DNA of 64,000 nucleotides from Streptomyces poonensis (GTDB taxonomy: Bacteria; Actinomycetota; Actinomycetes; Streptomycetales; Streptomycetaceae): NCBI RefSeq assembly GCF_014650915.1, contig NZ_BMVW01000018.1:82928-146927 (forward strand), written 5' to 3'. Below the pieces are notes generated by a model that was not told the origin of the DNA, searched no databases, and saw only the letters and a program-made list of their open reading frames with translations. Of this stretch, positions 37,079-45,838 are shown piece by piece. The translations under genes were made by a program, and so were the position numbers. Positions within the stretch are counted from its first letter, which is position 1; every line of letters begins with the position of its first letter.

Positions 37079-37095
37079 CGACAAGGGAGGACGCA

Positions 37096-38598
37096 GTGAC
37101 CCTGTTGAACAACCCGCGAACACGGCGGAGACGCCTGGGCGTTGCCGCCACGGCGGCCGGGCTCCTGGCCGCGCTGCTCACGGCGGCCCCGGCGGTGGCG
37201 ACCCCCGACCCCGGGGACGCTCCCGTCCAGGAGAAGAGCGTCTCGAAGAGCGACGTCGCCGAGGCGAGGGCGGCGATCGAGGCCGGGGAGATACCCGCAC
37301 AGGACGAGGTCGTCCACTCCTCGAACATCACGCACCTCACCAACATCCCCAAGGACGCGCTGGCCGGCACCAACTCCGACCTGGCCTTCCAGGGCAAGTA
37401 CGCCTTCGCCGGCAACTACGACGGCTTCCGTATCTTCGACATCAGCAACCCGAAGGCGCCCAAGACGGTCTCCCAGGTCCTCTGCCCGGGTTCGCAGAAC
37501 GACATCTCGGTCTCCGGCGACCTGCTGTTCCTCTCCACCGACTCCTCGCGCAGCGACGACTCCTGCAACAGCACCACGCAGCCCGCGACCGAGAAGTCCT
37601 CGTGGGAGGGCATGAAGGTCTTCGACATCAGCGACAAGCGCAACCCGAAGTACGTCGCCGCCGTCGAGACCGCCTGCGGCTCGCACACGCACTCGATCGT
37701 GCCCGAGCGCAAGAACGTCTACATCTACGTCTCCTCGTACTCGCCGAGCGCGTCCTTCCCCGACTGCCAGCCGCCGCACGACGGCATCTCGGTCATCAAG
37801 GTGCCGCGCAAGGCCCCCGAGAAGGCGGCCGTGGTGGGCTTCCCGGTCCTCTTCCCCGGTGAGGGCGTCGACGGCGGCGGCAACCCGGGCGCGCCGACCA
37901 ACCCGGGCGTGTCCAAGACGACCGGCTGCCACGACATCACCGTGCTGCCCTCCAAGGACCTCGCGGCGGGCGCCTGCATGGGTGACGGCATCCTGTTCTC
38001 CATCAAGGACCCGGAGCGCCCGAAGGTCATCGACCGGGTCCAGGACAACGTGAACTTCGCGTTCTGGCACTCGGCGACCTTCAACCAGAAGGCGAACAAG
38101 GTCGTCTTCACCGACGAGCTGGGCGGCGGCTCCGCGGCCACCTGCAACGCGGCCATCGGCCCCGACCGCGGCGCCAACGGCATCTACGACATCGTCGGCA
38201 AGGGCGACAAGCAGAAGCTGGTGTTCCGCAGCTACTACAAGATCCCCCGCCACCAGGCCGACACCGAGAACTGCGTCGCCCACAACGGCTCGCTGATCCC
38301 GGTCAAGGGCAAGGACATCATGGTCCAGGCCTGGTACCAGGGCGGTGTCTCGGTCTGGGAGTTCACCGACTCGGACAAGCCCAAGGAGATCGCGTACTTC
38401 GAGCGCGGCCCGCTGTCCACCGGCGCCCTCACGCTCGGCGGCTCCTGGTCGGCGTACTACTACAACGGCTACATCTACTCGAACGACATCGCGAAGGGCC
38501 TGGACGTCCTGAAGATCAGCGACCGGCGCACGGACCCGGGCAGCCGCATCCGCCTGGACGAGCTGAACGTCCAGACGCAGCCGGACTACTTCGACTGA
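37096..38598 (+). CDS. Secreted LVIVD-repeat protein
   Basis: 500 residues. Signal peptide RRRRLGVAATAAGLLAALLT...AVA (twin-Arg-like start). The rest is a beta-propeller built from LVIVD-type repeats (FRIFDISNPKAPKTVSQV, MKVFDISDKRNPKYVAAV, ISVIKVPRKAPEKAAVV, VSVWEFTDSDKPKEIAYF), with several cysteines. Exported; role unknown, possibly metal or surface related given the DUF305 partner. GTG start behind GGGAGG. The sequence just after the stop is an 18-nt tandem repeat. Confidence 0.9.
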   Translation: MTLLNNPRTRRRRLGVAATAAGLLAALLTAAPAVATPDPGDAPVQEKSVSKSDVAEARAAIEAGEIPAQDEVVHSSNITHLTNIPKDALAGTNSDLAFQGKYAFAGNYDGFRIFDISNPKAPKTVSQVLCPGSQNDISVSGDLLFLSTDSSRSDDSCNSTTQPATEKSSWEGMKVFDISDKRNPKYVAAVETACGSHTHSIVPERKNVYIYVSSYSPSASFPDCQPPHDGISVIKVPRKAPEKAAVVGFPVLFPGEGVDGGGNPGAPTNPGVSKTTGCHDITVLPSKDLAAGACMGDGILFSIKDPERPKVIDRVQDNVNFAFWHSATFNQKANKVVFTDELGGGSAATCNAAIGPDRGANGIYDIVGKGDKQKLVFRSYYKIPRHQADTENCVAHNGSLIPVKGKDIMVQAWYQGGVSVWEFTDSDKPKEIAYFERGPLSTGALTLGGSWSAYYYNGYIYSNDIAKGLDVLKISDRRTDPGSRIRLDELNVQTQPDYFD

Positions 38599-38654
38599 CC
38601 GGATTACTTCGACTGACCGGACTATTTCGGCTGACCGGTCCGGTCGGACTGACC
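38583..38654. repeat. 18-bp tandem repeat across the LVIVD gene end
   Basis: Copies at 38583, 38601 and 38619 (core ACTTCGACTGACC, few changes) and a diverged fourth at 38637. The first overlaps the last codons and stop of the LVIVD gene; the rest fall in the TetR 3' end. Confidence 0.85.
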
Positions 38655-39377
38655 CGTCCGGCCCGTCCGGCCCGTCCGGCCCGTCCGGCCCGTCCGGCCC
38701 GTCCGGTCCGTTCCTTCCGGCCGGCACAGCTCCGTCGAGAAGAACCGTGACAGATCCCTGTCGCACGCCCCGCCGGGTCCCTCGGGACCCGGCGGGGCGC
38801 CCGCGTCCCAGTCGAGCCCGTAGCGCCGGAACAGCTCGGTCCGCAGCACGGTGACGGGCAGCGGCACGTTCGGCAGCACCATCGCGTACACCGAGCCCAT
38901 CAGCAGGGAGCGCAGCAGCGCGTAGTCGGCGGTGGTCTCCGCGGAGCCGTGCCGCGCGACCGTGTCCCGCAGCAGTTCGGCGAGCCGTTGCTGCTCGGGG
39001 CACTGCACGAAGCCGTCCGGGTCGAGCAGCCCCGCCATGTGCTGGCGCATCAGCACGGGCCGGTCCCGGGCGAGCCCGAGGATCGCGTCGATCGCCCGGG
39101 CCATCCGTTCCCGGCCGTCCTCGGTGCGCGGTTCGCGCTCCAGGGCCTCCTCCAGCGTCCGGTGCATCAGCCGGTGCACGGCCGACTGCACCAACTGCCG
39201 CTTGCCCGGGAAGTAGTACGACACCAGCCCCCGAGCCGACCCGGCCCGGTCCGCGATGTCCCCGAGCGTCGTCGCCTCGTACCCGCGCTCGCCGACCAGT
39301 TCCACCGCAGCCTGAAGCAGCCGTTCCCGGGAGCGCCGCCGCAATTCTTCATTGACCGAGGCGCTGCGCGGGGACAT
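38622..39377 (-). CDS. TetR-family regulator with repeat-built C-terminal tail
   Basis: 251 residues. N-terminal TetR domain: RSRERLLQAAVELVGERGYE, TLGDIADRAGSARGLVSYYFPGK. The central helices fit a ligand domain. The last ~30 residues are (GRT)n, made by six copies of a 9-bp DNA repeat, and look like recent expansion rather than fold. ATG at 39377 follows GCAGGAG; upstream frame not used. The palindrome at 39398 overlaps its predicted start of transcription, so autoregulation is likely. Target genes unknown. Confidence 0.9.
   Translation of the reverse strand: MSPRSASVNEELRRRSRERLLQAAVELVGERGYEATTLGDIADRAGSARGLVSYYFPGKRQLVQSAVHRLMHRTLEEALEREPRTEDGRERMARAIDAILGLARDRPVLMRQHMAGLLDPDGFVQCPEQQRLAELLRDTVARHGSAETTADYALLRSLLMGSVYAMVLPNVPLPVTVLRTELFRRYGLDWDAGAPPGPEGPGGACDRDLSRFFSTELCRPEGTDRTGRTGRTGRTGRTGRTGQSDRTGQPK
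38653..38706. repeat. Six tandem copies of CCCGTCCGG
   Basis: Six perfect 9-bp units within the 3' end of the TetR gene, coding for repeated Gly-Arg-Thr on the minus strand. Confidence 0.95.
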
Positions 39378-39397
39378 CCTGTAACTCCTGCGTTGAC

Positions 39398-39410
39398 TGG
39401 CTGCCAGCCA
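39398..39410. promoter_or_regulatory. TetR operator candidate TGGCTGcCAGCCA
   Basis: Perfect 6-bp arms around one base, 20-33 bp upstream of the TetR ATG. A minus-strand -10 TATAGT (39416-39411) lies immediately upstream, so the palindrome would cover the transcription start. Confidence 0.65.
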
Positions 39411-39510
39411 ACTATACTCAGCGCGACCGGGAGAACACCCTGCGAGGGGACTCCCGGGTTGCCCTTCGCCCCGGGCCACGCGGGGGATGGTCCGGGGCGG
39501 ACGGGCTGCC

Positions 39511-40218
39511 TCACCCGCGCTGTCGGTCTGCCAGATCCAGAACCGGCCGCAGCCCGTCCGGCCGTCGCGCGGCCGGCAGATGGTCCACGAAGTGCACCGC
39601 GCAGCCCAGCGCGGCCGCGCCCCCGTCCGCCCGGCGGTCGTCCCCCACCATCAGGGTGTCCCGCGGATCGGCGCCCAGGGCCTCGCAGGCGGTGGCGAAC
39701 AGCCGCGGATCGGGCTTCTGGACACCGTGCTCGTACGAGAGCACGTACGCGTCGACATACGCGTCGAGGCCGTGATGGCGGAAAACGGGCCGCAGATCCC
39801 AGCCGATGTTGCTGACCACCCCGACGGCCACCCCGCGCCCGTGCAGGGTGGCGAGAACCTCCGCCGCGTCCGGGTAGGGCTCCCAGGCGGCCGGGGCCAT
39901 GTGACGGTCGTACAGGGCGTCGTGGAGGTCCGGGGAGGGCAGCTCCACCCGGCGCGAGAGGGCGGTGTACGCGCTCCGGTGCAGTTCCGCGCTCACGTCA
40001 CGGGTCCGCCACACCTCCTGGAGATCCTCCGGGACCAGTGCGGGAGCGGCCCCGCCGGGCAGCGCCCCCGCCGTCTCCAGGGCTTCGGCCGTACGCAGCA
40101 GCTCCCGCTCCGGCAGGACGAGACCGCGCTCGCCCAGCACCGTCCGCAGACAGGTCCCGGTGGATTCGATCCGGAAGAGCGTTCCGGAGAAGTCGAAGAG
40201 CACGCTTCCGTTCGCCAC
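39511..40218 (-). CDS. HAD-family hydrolase
   Basis: 235 residues. Motif I LFDFSGTLFRIES (nucleophile Asp; SGT replaces the common DGT but keeps D-x-x-G-T spacing as D-F-S-G-T), motif II VSNIGWD, Lys in QKPDPRLF and motif IV MVGDDRRADGG. The second Asp of motif I is Ser here, so acid/base catalysis may be altered. GTG at 40218 behind AAGGA; longer frame upstream is antisense to nothing but overlaps the PAP2 gene. Substrate unknown. Confidence 0.87.
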   Translation of the reverse strand: MANGSVLFDFSGTLFRIESTGTCLRTVLGERGLVLPERELLRTAEALETAGALPGGAAPALVPEDLQEVWRTRDVSAELHRSAYTALSRRVELPSPDLHDALYDRHMAPAAWEPYPDAAEVLATLHGRGVAVGVVSNIGWDLRPVFRHHGLDAYVDAYVLSYEHGVQKPDPRLFATACEALGADPRDTLMVGDDRRADGGAAALGCAVHFVDHLPAARRPDGLRPVLDLADRQRG

Positions 40219-40250
40219 GAGATGATCCTTCGGCGGACGCGTCGCACCCG

Positions 40251-40934
40251 TCAAGTGCCCCGCGCGTCCCGCCACTTCCCGTACGAGACCACCGTCAGCA
40301 CCACCACGAGGGAGCCCAGCAGCCAGCCGCCCAGGACGTCCGACGGCCAGTGCACACCGAGCCAGACGCGGGTCAGGCCGACACCCAGCACGGAGACCAC
40401 CGCCACGGTGAGGGCCGTCAGCCACAGGGCGCGCCCGGCGCCGTACAGACGCAGCAGCCACAGCAGCAGGCCGCACACCACCGTGGCGGTCATGGCGTGC
40501 CCCGACGGGAAGGCCGCGTAGTGCGCGGAGTCGACCGGGTCGGGCCACTCGGGGCGCTCCCGGCCGATCGCGGCCTTCAGGCCCTGCTGCACCAGCGTGC
40601 CCAGCGCGACCGCGACCACCAGCCAGGCGGCGAGCCACCGTTCCGCGTGTCTCCACAGCACCCACACGACGGCGACCGCGGCGAGGACGCGCATCGTGAC
40701 GGGGTCCCACACCCAGTCCGTGAGGATGCGGAAGGTCTGCGTGACGCCGGGTTCGCCGACCGCCCAGCGGTGCGTGGTGCGGGCGATGTCCCCGTCCAGC
40801 GACATCAGCGGCTGCCAGGAGGCGGCCACCAGCAGCAGAAGCAGGACGGTGGGCACCGCGAGGGCGACGGCGGCGCGCACGGCCGCGCGCGGGCCCGCGG
40901 GACGGGGTGGTGAGTCGAGGTGTGGGGGGCGCAT
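40251..40934 (-). CDS. PAP2-family membrane phosphatase
   Basis: 227 residues with about six membrane helices. All three PAP2 motifs are present: KAAIGRERP, PSGHA and TRVWLGVHWPSD. Such enzymes dephosphorylate lipids such as phosphatidate or undecaprenyl diphosphate at the outer membrane face. ATG behind AGGATCACC. 32 bp upstream of the HAD gene on the same strand, so possibly co-transcribed. Confidence 0.93.
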   Translation of the reverse strand: MRPPHLDSPPRPAGPRAAVRAAVALAVPTVLLLLLVAASWQPLMSLDGDIARTTHRWAVGEPGVTQTFRILTDWVWDPVTMRVLAAVAVVWVLWRHAERWLAAWLVVAVALGTLVQQGLKAAIGRERPEWPDPVDSAHYAAFPSGHAMTATVVCGLLLWLLRLYGAGRALWLTALTVAVVSVLGVGLTRVWLGVHWPSDVLGGWLLGSLVVVLTVVSYGKWRDARGT

Positions 40935-41130
40935 GGAGGTGATCCTGTCCGACCCGCGGGGGCCGGGGTCAACTCCTCAGCGTGAGAATGACGTCACGCC
41001 GTGCGCCGGAACTCGAAGGGACGCCCGTCAGTTGTAGATGAATGGCCCGTTGCGAACGGATGCCCCTGCCGTGAACGACGTGAACGTACGGCCGTCGGCG
41101 TGCTCCGTTCTCCCGCGCGGTGCGGCCGGC

Positions 41131-42066
41131 CTACCCGAGCGCCCGCAGCCCCGGTACGAACGTCACCAGCACCGGGATCACCGGAACGAGGGCCGCGGCC
41201 GCCGTCAGCCGCAGCCGCCGGACCGCCGGGAGCCGGTCCGGCGGGGTCAGCAGGCGGTGGACGCGCTGCGGGACATGGGCCTGCGGCGTCGGGCAGGGGC
41301 CGAACACCCCACGGTCCTCGTTGAGTTCGACCAGCGCGAGGGCGGTGGTGAGGCGGCCGAAGCGGCGGGAGGCCATGTCGTCGGCGGCGAGCTCCACCAG
41401 ACGGTGCATCTCGTCACGGAACGCGGCGAACACGGGCACCTGCGGGAAGCCGTCCGCGAGCGCCGCCGAGCAGTGCAGCAGCCAGTCGTGCCGGGCCCGC
41501 GCGTGACCCTGCTCATGCGCGAGCAGGGCGTCCAGCTGCCGGCCCTTCAGACGCCGCAACGCGGCCGTGGTGACGACGAGCTGCGGCTGCGCGCCGGGCA
41601 GCCACCAGGCGTCCGGGCGCTCGCCCTCCAGCACGACCAGAGGGTCGGCACCCGGCTCCTCCCCGGGCAGCAGCGGGGCGCGTACGAGGAGTTCGGCCCG
41701 CCGCAGACGACGGCGCCGCCGCGCGCGGACCACCTCCCGGACCAGCATCGCCCCGGTCCACACGCCGCCGCTCGCCAGGACCACGGCGGTCGTCGCGGCC
41801 CACGGGCGGCCCGTGCTCAGCGCGTACGCCTCCACGACCCCGTGCGGCGCGGGCGCGAACACCTGGCCGCGGACGGCGGCCCAGGCGGCGGCCGCGCTCA
41901 GCGTCATCGACAGCGCGCAGCACAGCAGCACGGCCACCACCACGCACTGCCACACCCACAGGGCGACCACGGGCTCGCGGTCCGGCCAGTCGGCCCGGGC
42001 GAGCAGCCGCGGAGCGACGACGGCGGCCAGGGCGCCGAGCAGCATCAGTGCCGCGGGGACCATCAT
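41131..42066 (-). CDS. M56-family (BlaR1-like) membrane metallopeptidase
   Basis: 311 residues. N-terminal membrane helices (VPAALMLLGALAAVVAP; VVVAVLLCCALSMTLSA; AATTAVVLASGGVWTGAML), zinc motif LLAHEQGHARARHDW and downstream Glu in ELAADDMASRR, then a C-terminal hydrophobic helix. BlaR1 relatives cut a BlaI-type repressor after sensing a signal; here there is no sensor domain and no BlaI gene beside it. ATG at 42066 without a clear ribosome site. Follows the DUF5134 gene. Confidence 0.9.
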   Translation of the reverse strand: MMVPAALMLLGALAAVVAPRLLARADWPDREPVVALWVWQCVVVAVLLCCALSMTLSAAAAWAAVRGQVFAPAPHGVVEAYALSTGRPWAATTAVVLASGGVWTGAMLVREVVRARRRRRLRRAELLVRAPLLPGEEPGADPLVVLEGERPDAWWLPGAQPQLVVTTAALRRLKGRQLDALLAHEQGHARARHDWLLHCSAALADGFPQVPVFAAFRDEMHRLVELAADDMASRRFGRLTTALALVELNEDRGVFGPCPTPQAHVPQRVHRLLTPPDRLPAVRRLRLTAAAALVPVIPVLVTFVPGLRALG

Positions 42067-42215
42067 GAGGGAAGCCTATGAGGGCCGTGGGCCGCGGCGA
42101 CATGGGGCCGGACGGCAAAGTGACGCAGACCACGGTTTCGTACAGCGCCGACAGGGCGCCGACCCGAGGGCGTGCCCGGTCCGGGGCCGCCGGCGCACCG
42201 TGGCTCCGGCTCCGC

Positions 42216-42800
42216 TCACAGCGCCAACAGCATGGCGAGCATCGCGATGCCCATCGACAGCCGGCACGCGCGCGCGACCTCCGGCCGGTCGCCCCAGCCG
42301 ACCGTCCCGGTGCCGCTCGCCGCCGCCCGTGCGCCGCCGGTGTCCCCGGCCCGGGCCGCCATGGGGACCAGCCGGGCGCCGGACCACAGGACGTATCCCG
42401 CGAAATAGAGCAGCAGCGCGCCGGTCACCAGGGGCTCGCCGGAGCCGCCGTGCCCGGCGTGGGCGGGGGCGGCGGGAGCGGCGGCCATCACCGCGGCCAT
42501 GTAGACCATGGCCAGCGCGCCCACCGAGTGATGCAGATGGCCCGAGCACGTCCGGGCCGCCCACAGAGCGCGCAGCGCGGCCGCCCCGAACGCGGCCGCG
42601 CACACCAGCCAGGCCCAGCGCGGGGGCGCCAGGACGGCGGCGGGCACGGCCATCGCGGCCATGGCGAAGCCCATCAGCGCCTCCCCGCCCGCGGCCCGGC
42701 GCTGCTCCTCGACGGAGCTGCGCATCCGCAGCAGGCAGTAGGCCCCGGTCGCCGCGCACAGCGCGACCAGCGGCCACCCGGACGAAGCCGCTCCGTGCAT
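42216..42800 (-). CDS. DUF5134 membrane protein
   Basis: 194 residues with about five hydrophobic helices, a His-containing stretch (CSGHLHHSVGALAMVYM) and MGFAMAAMAVPAA typical of DUF5134. Function unknown. ATG at 42800 follows GGGGAGGTG. Same strand as the M56 gene, 149 bp upstream of it, which is a common neighbour in Streptomyces; divergent from the second FUSC gene. Confidence 0.85.
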   Translation of the reverse strand: MHGAASSGWPLVALCAATGAYCLLRMRSSVEEQRRAAGGEALMGFAMAAMAVPAAVLAPPRWAWLVCAAAFGAAALRALWAARTCSGHLHHSVGALAMVYMAAVMAAAPAAPAHAGHGGSGEPLVTGALLLYFAGYVLWSGARLVPMAARAGDTGGARAAASGTGTVGWGDRPEVARACRLSMGIAMLAMLLAL

Positions 42801-42956
42801 CGCGCACCTCCCCACTCGGCGGTCTCCCGGGACTCGCCGGCCCGGACGGTCCCGGCTGTTTCGGGCGAGCCGGTCCGGACAACTCGGTCAGGGGATGCCC
42901 CGGCAGAGCGAAGAGCACGCGGGCGCGGAGAGGCCGTACGGGAGCTCAGGGAATCA

Positions 42957-42968
42957 TTTACTTGTAAA
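42957..42968. promoter_or_regulatory. MarR-type operator TTTACttGTAAA
   Basis: Perfect inverted repeat in the FUSC-MarR operon promoter, between a weak -35 and the -10 TAATAT (42977-42982). Placement suits repression by the MarR protein coded second in the operon. Confidence 0.7.
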
Positions 42969-42989
42969 ACACCTGCTAATATTGACGGA

Positions 42990-44627
42990 ATGAGCAGTAG
43001 CAGTATCGGAACCTCGCCCGTGCGCCGCCTCCGGCTGTCCGGGGTGCTGCGCCTCGGCCGCCCCTCCGCCATCTGGTTCAAGCCCGCCCTCAGCGTCGTC
43101 GCCGCGGTCGCCCCGCCGAACCTGACCCTCGTCGCGCTCGGCCGCCTCGACCTCGCGATGTACACGATGGCCGGGTCTCTCTGCGCGCTCTACGCCCACA
43201 ACCGCCCCTACGCCGCTCGCGCGCGCGTCCTCGCGCTGGTGATCCTGGGGATGCTGGCCGGCCTCGGCACAGCGCTCGTCACGGCCTCGCTCACCTCGAA
43301 CGGGGTCGTGCTCGTCACCGTCGGCGCCCTGCTCGCCGCCGCGCAGAAGGCACTGTGCGACGCGACCCGCATCGGGCCGCCCGGCAACGTGATCTTCGCC
43401 TTCGTCGCCTCGGCCGCCCTGTTCGTGCCGCAGACCCTCGGCCAGGTGCCGGGACATCTCGCGCTCGCCGCCGCCGCGGGTGCCTGGGCCTGGATCGTGG
43501 GCATGGCCCCCGCCCTGCTGCGCCCCCACGGACCGGAGCGCCGGGCGACCGCGGACGCCCTGTACGCGGCGGCCGCCCACGCGGAGAGCGGAGACCCGGC
43601 GGCCCGCGCCCGTGCCGCGGCGGCCGTCCACACCGCCTGGCAGGTCCTGCTCGCCAGCGGCGCCCGCCCGGCCACCCGGCGCGCCCTGGAACGGCTCGTG
43701 GTGCGCGCCGAGGTCGCCCTCGCCGCACCCGCCGACGCCGACCCGGAGGGGCTGCGGGCCCAGGCCCGCGACCTGCGCGGCTCGCACGCGGTCCCGCGCG
43801 CGGGCGACCTGGGCGAGGCGGCCGACGACGTGGTGGGCGCGGAGATCGAGCGGGCGACGCCCGCCCCGCGGTGGTGGCGCGGACTCGGCCCGCTCGCCCC
43901 CGTCGCCGCGCGCACGGCCCTCGGCTGCGCCCTCGCCGGATACGCCTCCCTCGCGATCGGCGTCGGCCGCCCCTACTGGGCGCTGGTCACCGCCGCCTCG
44001 CTCTACCAGGTCAACATGACCCTGACCTGGAACCGGACCGTGCAGCGCGTCGTCGGCAACCTCGCCGGCGTCCTGGTCTTCGCCGCCGTCGCCCCGCTCG
44101 CCCACCTCTCCCCGCTCGCCATCGTCCTGTGCTGCCTGGCCTTCAACTTCGGCGCCGAGGCCCTGATCAGCCGCAACTACTGGCTCGGCTCGGTCTGTGT
44201 GACCCCGATGGCGCTGCTCATCACGGAGTTCGCGCACCTCCAGAGCGCCGGTGAACTGATCACCGACCGGATCCTGGACACCCTGGTCGGCGCGATCGTC
44301 GGCTTCGTCGCGGCGCTCGCCGTCACCAACCGGCGCTCGGGCAGCCGCCTCGAGGAGGCCGTCGCCGCCGTGGAGCGCGCCCGGGAACACGCGGCACGGA
44401 CGCTCGCCGACCCCGCCGCCGGCCCTGCCCGGCTGCTGGCGGCCCGCCGCGAGCTCGCCGCCGCACTGGTCGACCTGCGGGCCACCGCCGACGCCGCGGC
44501 CGGCGAGTGGTGGCAGCGCGCCCTGCCCGAGGAGCGGGTGATGAGCGCCGAGCAGGCCGGGCATCGTACGCTCGCGGCGACGGTACGACAGCGGACACAG
44601 CACACTGCGGAGGGCACAGGGGCATGA
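42990..44627 (+). CDS. FUSC-family membrane transporter (second copy)
   Basis: 545 residues, two membrane blocks (about 40-170 and 300-440) separated by an Ala-rich soluble part; the second has PLAPVAARTALGCALAGYASLA, RPYWALVTAASLYQ, RTVQRVVGNLAGVLV and NYWLGSVCVTPMALL, typical of FUSC/aromatic-acid exporters. ATG at 42990 lies about 8 nt after the -10 TAATAT with no ribosome site, so the message may be leaderless. The stop overlaps the MarR start. Likely efflux pump controlled by that MarR. Confidence 0.88.
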   Translation: MSSSSIGTSPVRRLRLSGVLRLGRPSAIWFKPALSVVAAVAPPNLTLVALGRLDLAMYTMAGSLCALYAHNRPYAARARVLALVILGMLAGLGTALVTASLTSNGVVLVTVGALLAAAQKALCDATRIGPPGNVIFAFVASAALFVPQTLGQVPGHLALAAAAGAWAWIVGMAPALLRPHGPERRATADALYAAAAHAESGDPAARARAAAAVHTAWQVLLASGARPATRRALERLVVRAEVALAAPADADPEGLRAQARDLRGSHAVPRAGDLGEAADDVVGAEIERATPAPRWWRGLGPLAPVAARTALGCALAGYASLAIGVGRPYWALVTAASLYQVNMTLTWNRTVQRVVGNLAGVLVFAAVAPLAHLSPLAIVLCCLAFNFGAEALISRNYWLGSVCVTPMALLITEFAHLQSAGELITDRILDTLVGAIVGFVAALAVTNRRSGSRLEEAVAAVERAREHAARTLADPAAGPARLLAARRELAAALVDLRATADAAAGEWWQRALPEERVMSAEQAGHRTLAATVRQRTQHTAEGTGA

Positions 44628-45295
44628 CGGCGGGCAGCGGGGGAGCGGGCGCGGCGGACGGCGCGGTCGGAGGGGCGGCCGCCGGGACGGTCGCCGGAGC
44701 GGGCGGGCCCGACGGCGCGGACGGCGGGCGGACGGTCACCGGTGCGGGCGGGCCGGACGGCGCCCCCGCCGGTCCGCCCGCACCGGTGACCGGCGGCGAC
44801 ACGGTGGCCAAGGTGGTGCGCCAGTGGCGTGCCGTCCACCCGGAGCTGGACACCGGCCCCATGGAGATCATCGGCCGGGTGAACCGCTGCGCCGCCCTGC
44901 TCCAGCAGGCCGAGGACGCCCCGCTGCGGCGCGCCGGGCTCACCCGCCCCGAGTTCGACGTCCTCGGCACCCTGCGCCGTACCGGACACGAGCTGACCCC
45001 GAGCGAGATCGCCCGCGAGACGTTCTCCTCGGGGGCCGCCGTCACCAAGCGCCTCAAGCAGCTGACCGAGCGCGGTCTGGTCGAGCGGCGCGGCGACGAC
45101 CGCGACCGGCGCGTGGCCCACGTCCGGCTGACGGACGCCGGACGCGACCTCGTCGACACCATCATCCCGGAGCAGCTCGGGTACGAGTCGGCCGTCCTGT
45201 CCGGGCTGGACGGCGACGGACAGCGCGCGCTCGCCACGCTGCTGGGCGAGCTGCTGATCCAGCTGGAGGGCAGGCTGGGCTCCTCGCGCCTGTGA
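44624..45295 (+). CDS. MarR-family regulator
   Basis: 223 residues. The winged helix-turn-helix spans about 95-185: RAGLTRPEFDVLGTLRR, TPSEIARETFSSGAAVTKRLKQL, GLVERRGDDRDRRVAHVRLT. The first ~57 residues are Gly/Ala/Pro-rich with repeated GAGGPDGA units and are extra to the family. ATG overlaps the FUSC stop (ATGA). Likely represses its own operon through the TTTACttGTAAA site and is released by the exported compound. Confidence 0.93.
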   Translation: MTAGSGGAGAADGAVGGAAAGTVAGAGGPDGADGGRTVTGAGGPDGAPAGPPAPVTGGDTVAKVVRQWRAVHPELDTGPMEIIGRVNRCAALLQQAEDAPLRRAGLTRPEFDVLGTLRRTGHELTPSEIARETFSSGAAVTKRLKQLTERGLVERRGDDRDRRVAHVRLTDAGRDLVDTIIPEQLGYESAVLSGLDGDGQRALATLLGELLIQLEGRLGSSRL

Positions 45296-45316
45296 AGAAT
45301 CGTTCCGGACGGGGCT

Positions 45317-45352
45317 GCCCCGGAGGGACTGTGCCCGGGACCGTTCCGGGGC
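45317..45352. terminator. Stem-loop between MarR and VOC genes
   Basis: GCCCCGGA / TCCGGGGC perfect 8-bp arms, 20-nt loop, between convergent genes. Confidence 0.45.
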
Positions 45353-45373
45353 CGCTCCGGGGAAGGGCGTGAC

Positions 45374-45766
45374 CTAGATCCCCGGCCGGTACCGCAGCGG
45401 ATGGTCGGCCGGCACCTCCACGAGCACGATCTCCGTGCCGTCCGGGTCGGCGATCCACATCTCGATCAGCCCCCACGGCTCCTTGACCGGAGGCCGGCGC
45501 ACCTCCACCCCGGCGGCCGACAGCTCCTCGTGCGCCGCCGCGACGTCCGGCACCTGGAGCCAGAGCTTGAGCGCGGGGGAGGGCGGGGTGTCCGCGCGGC
45601 CCGCGACCTCCAGGAAGCCGCCGCCCAGGAAGTAGACCGTGCCGCGCTCGGGGCCCGTGCCGAACTCCCGGTAGACGGACAGCCCCAGCTGCTCGCCGTA
45701 GAACGCCCGGGAACGCTCGGGGTCGGTGGGACGCAGAAGCGTGCGACTGCTCAGTACGTGGACCAT
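45374..45766 (-). CDS. VOC-family (glyoxalase/dioxygenase-like) protein
   Basis: 130 residues, two beta-alpha-beta-beta-beta units: RTLLRPTDPERSRAFYGEQLGLSVYREF and LWLQVPDVAAAHEELSAAGVEV, ending IADPDGTEIVLVEVP with the C-terminal Glu ligand. Metal-dependent VOC enzymes include glyoxalase I and resistance proteins; no specific substrate is evident. ATG at 45766. Confidence 0.88.
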   Translation of the reverse strand: MVHVLSSRTLLRPTDPERSRAFYGEQLGLSVYREFGTGPERGTVYFLGGGFLEVAGRADTPPSPALKLWLQVPDVAAAHEELSAAGVEVRRPPVKEPWGLIEMWIADPDGTEIVLVEVPADHPLRYRPGI

Positions 45767-45838
45767 GGGGCGGAGCCTAGTGGGCCGGGGATTAGGCTCG
45801 GCGGTGCCCGAGCCGCGCGCCAGATCAGGAGCAGCCCC

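Noticed and set aside
40219..40710. N-terminal extension of the HAD hydrolase at 39511
   Set aside because: Overlaps the PAP2 gene on the same strand in another frame; GTG 40218 with AAGGA starts at the HAD motif.
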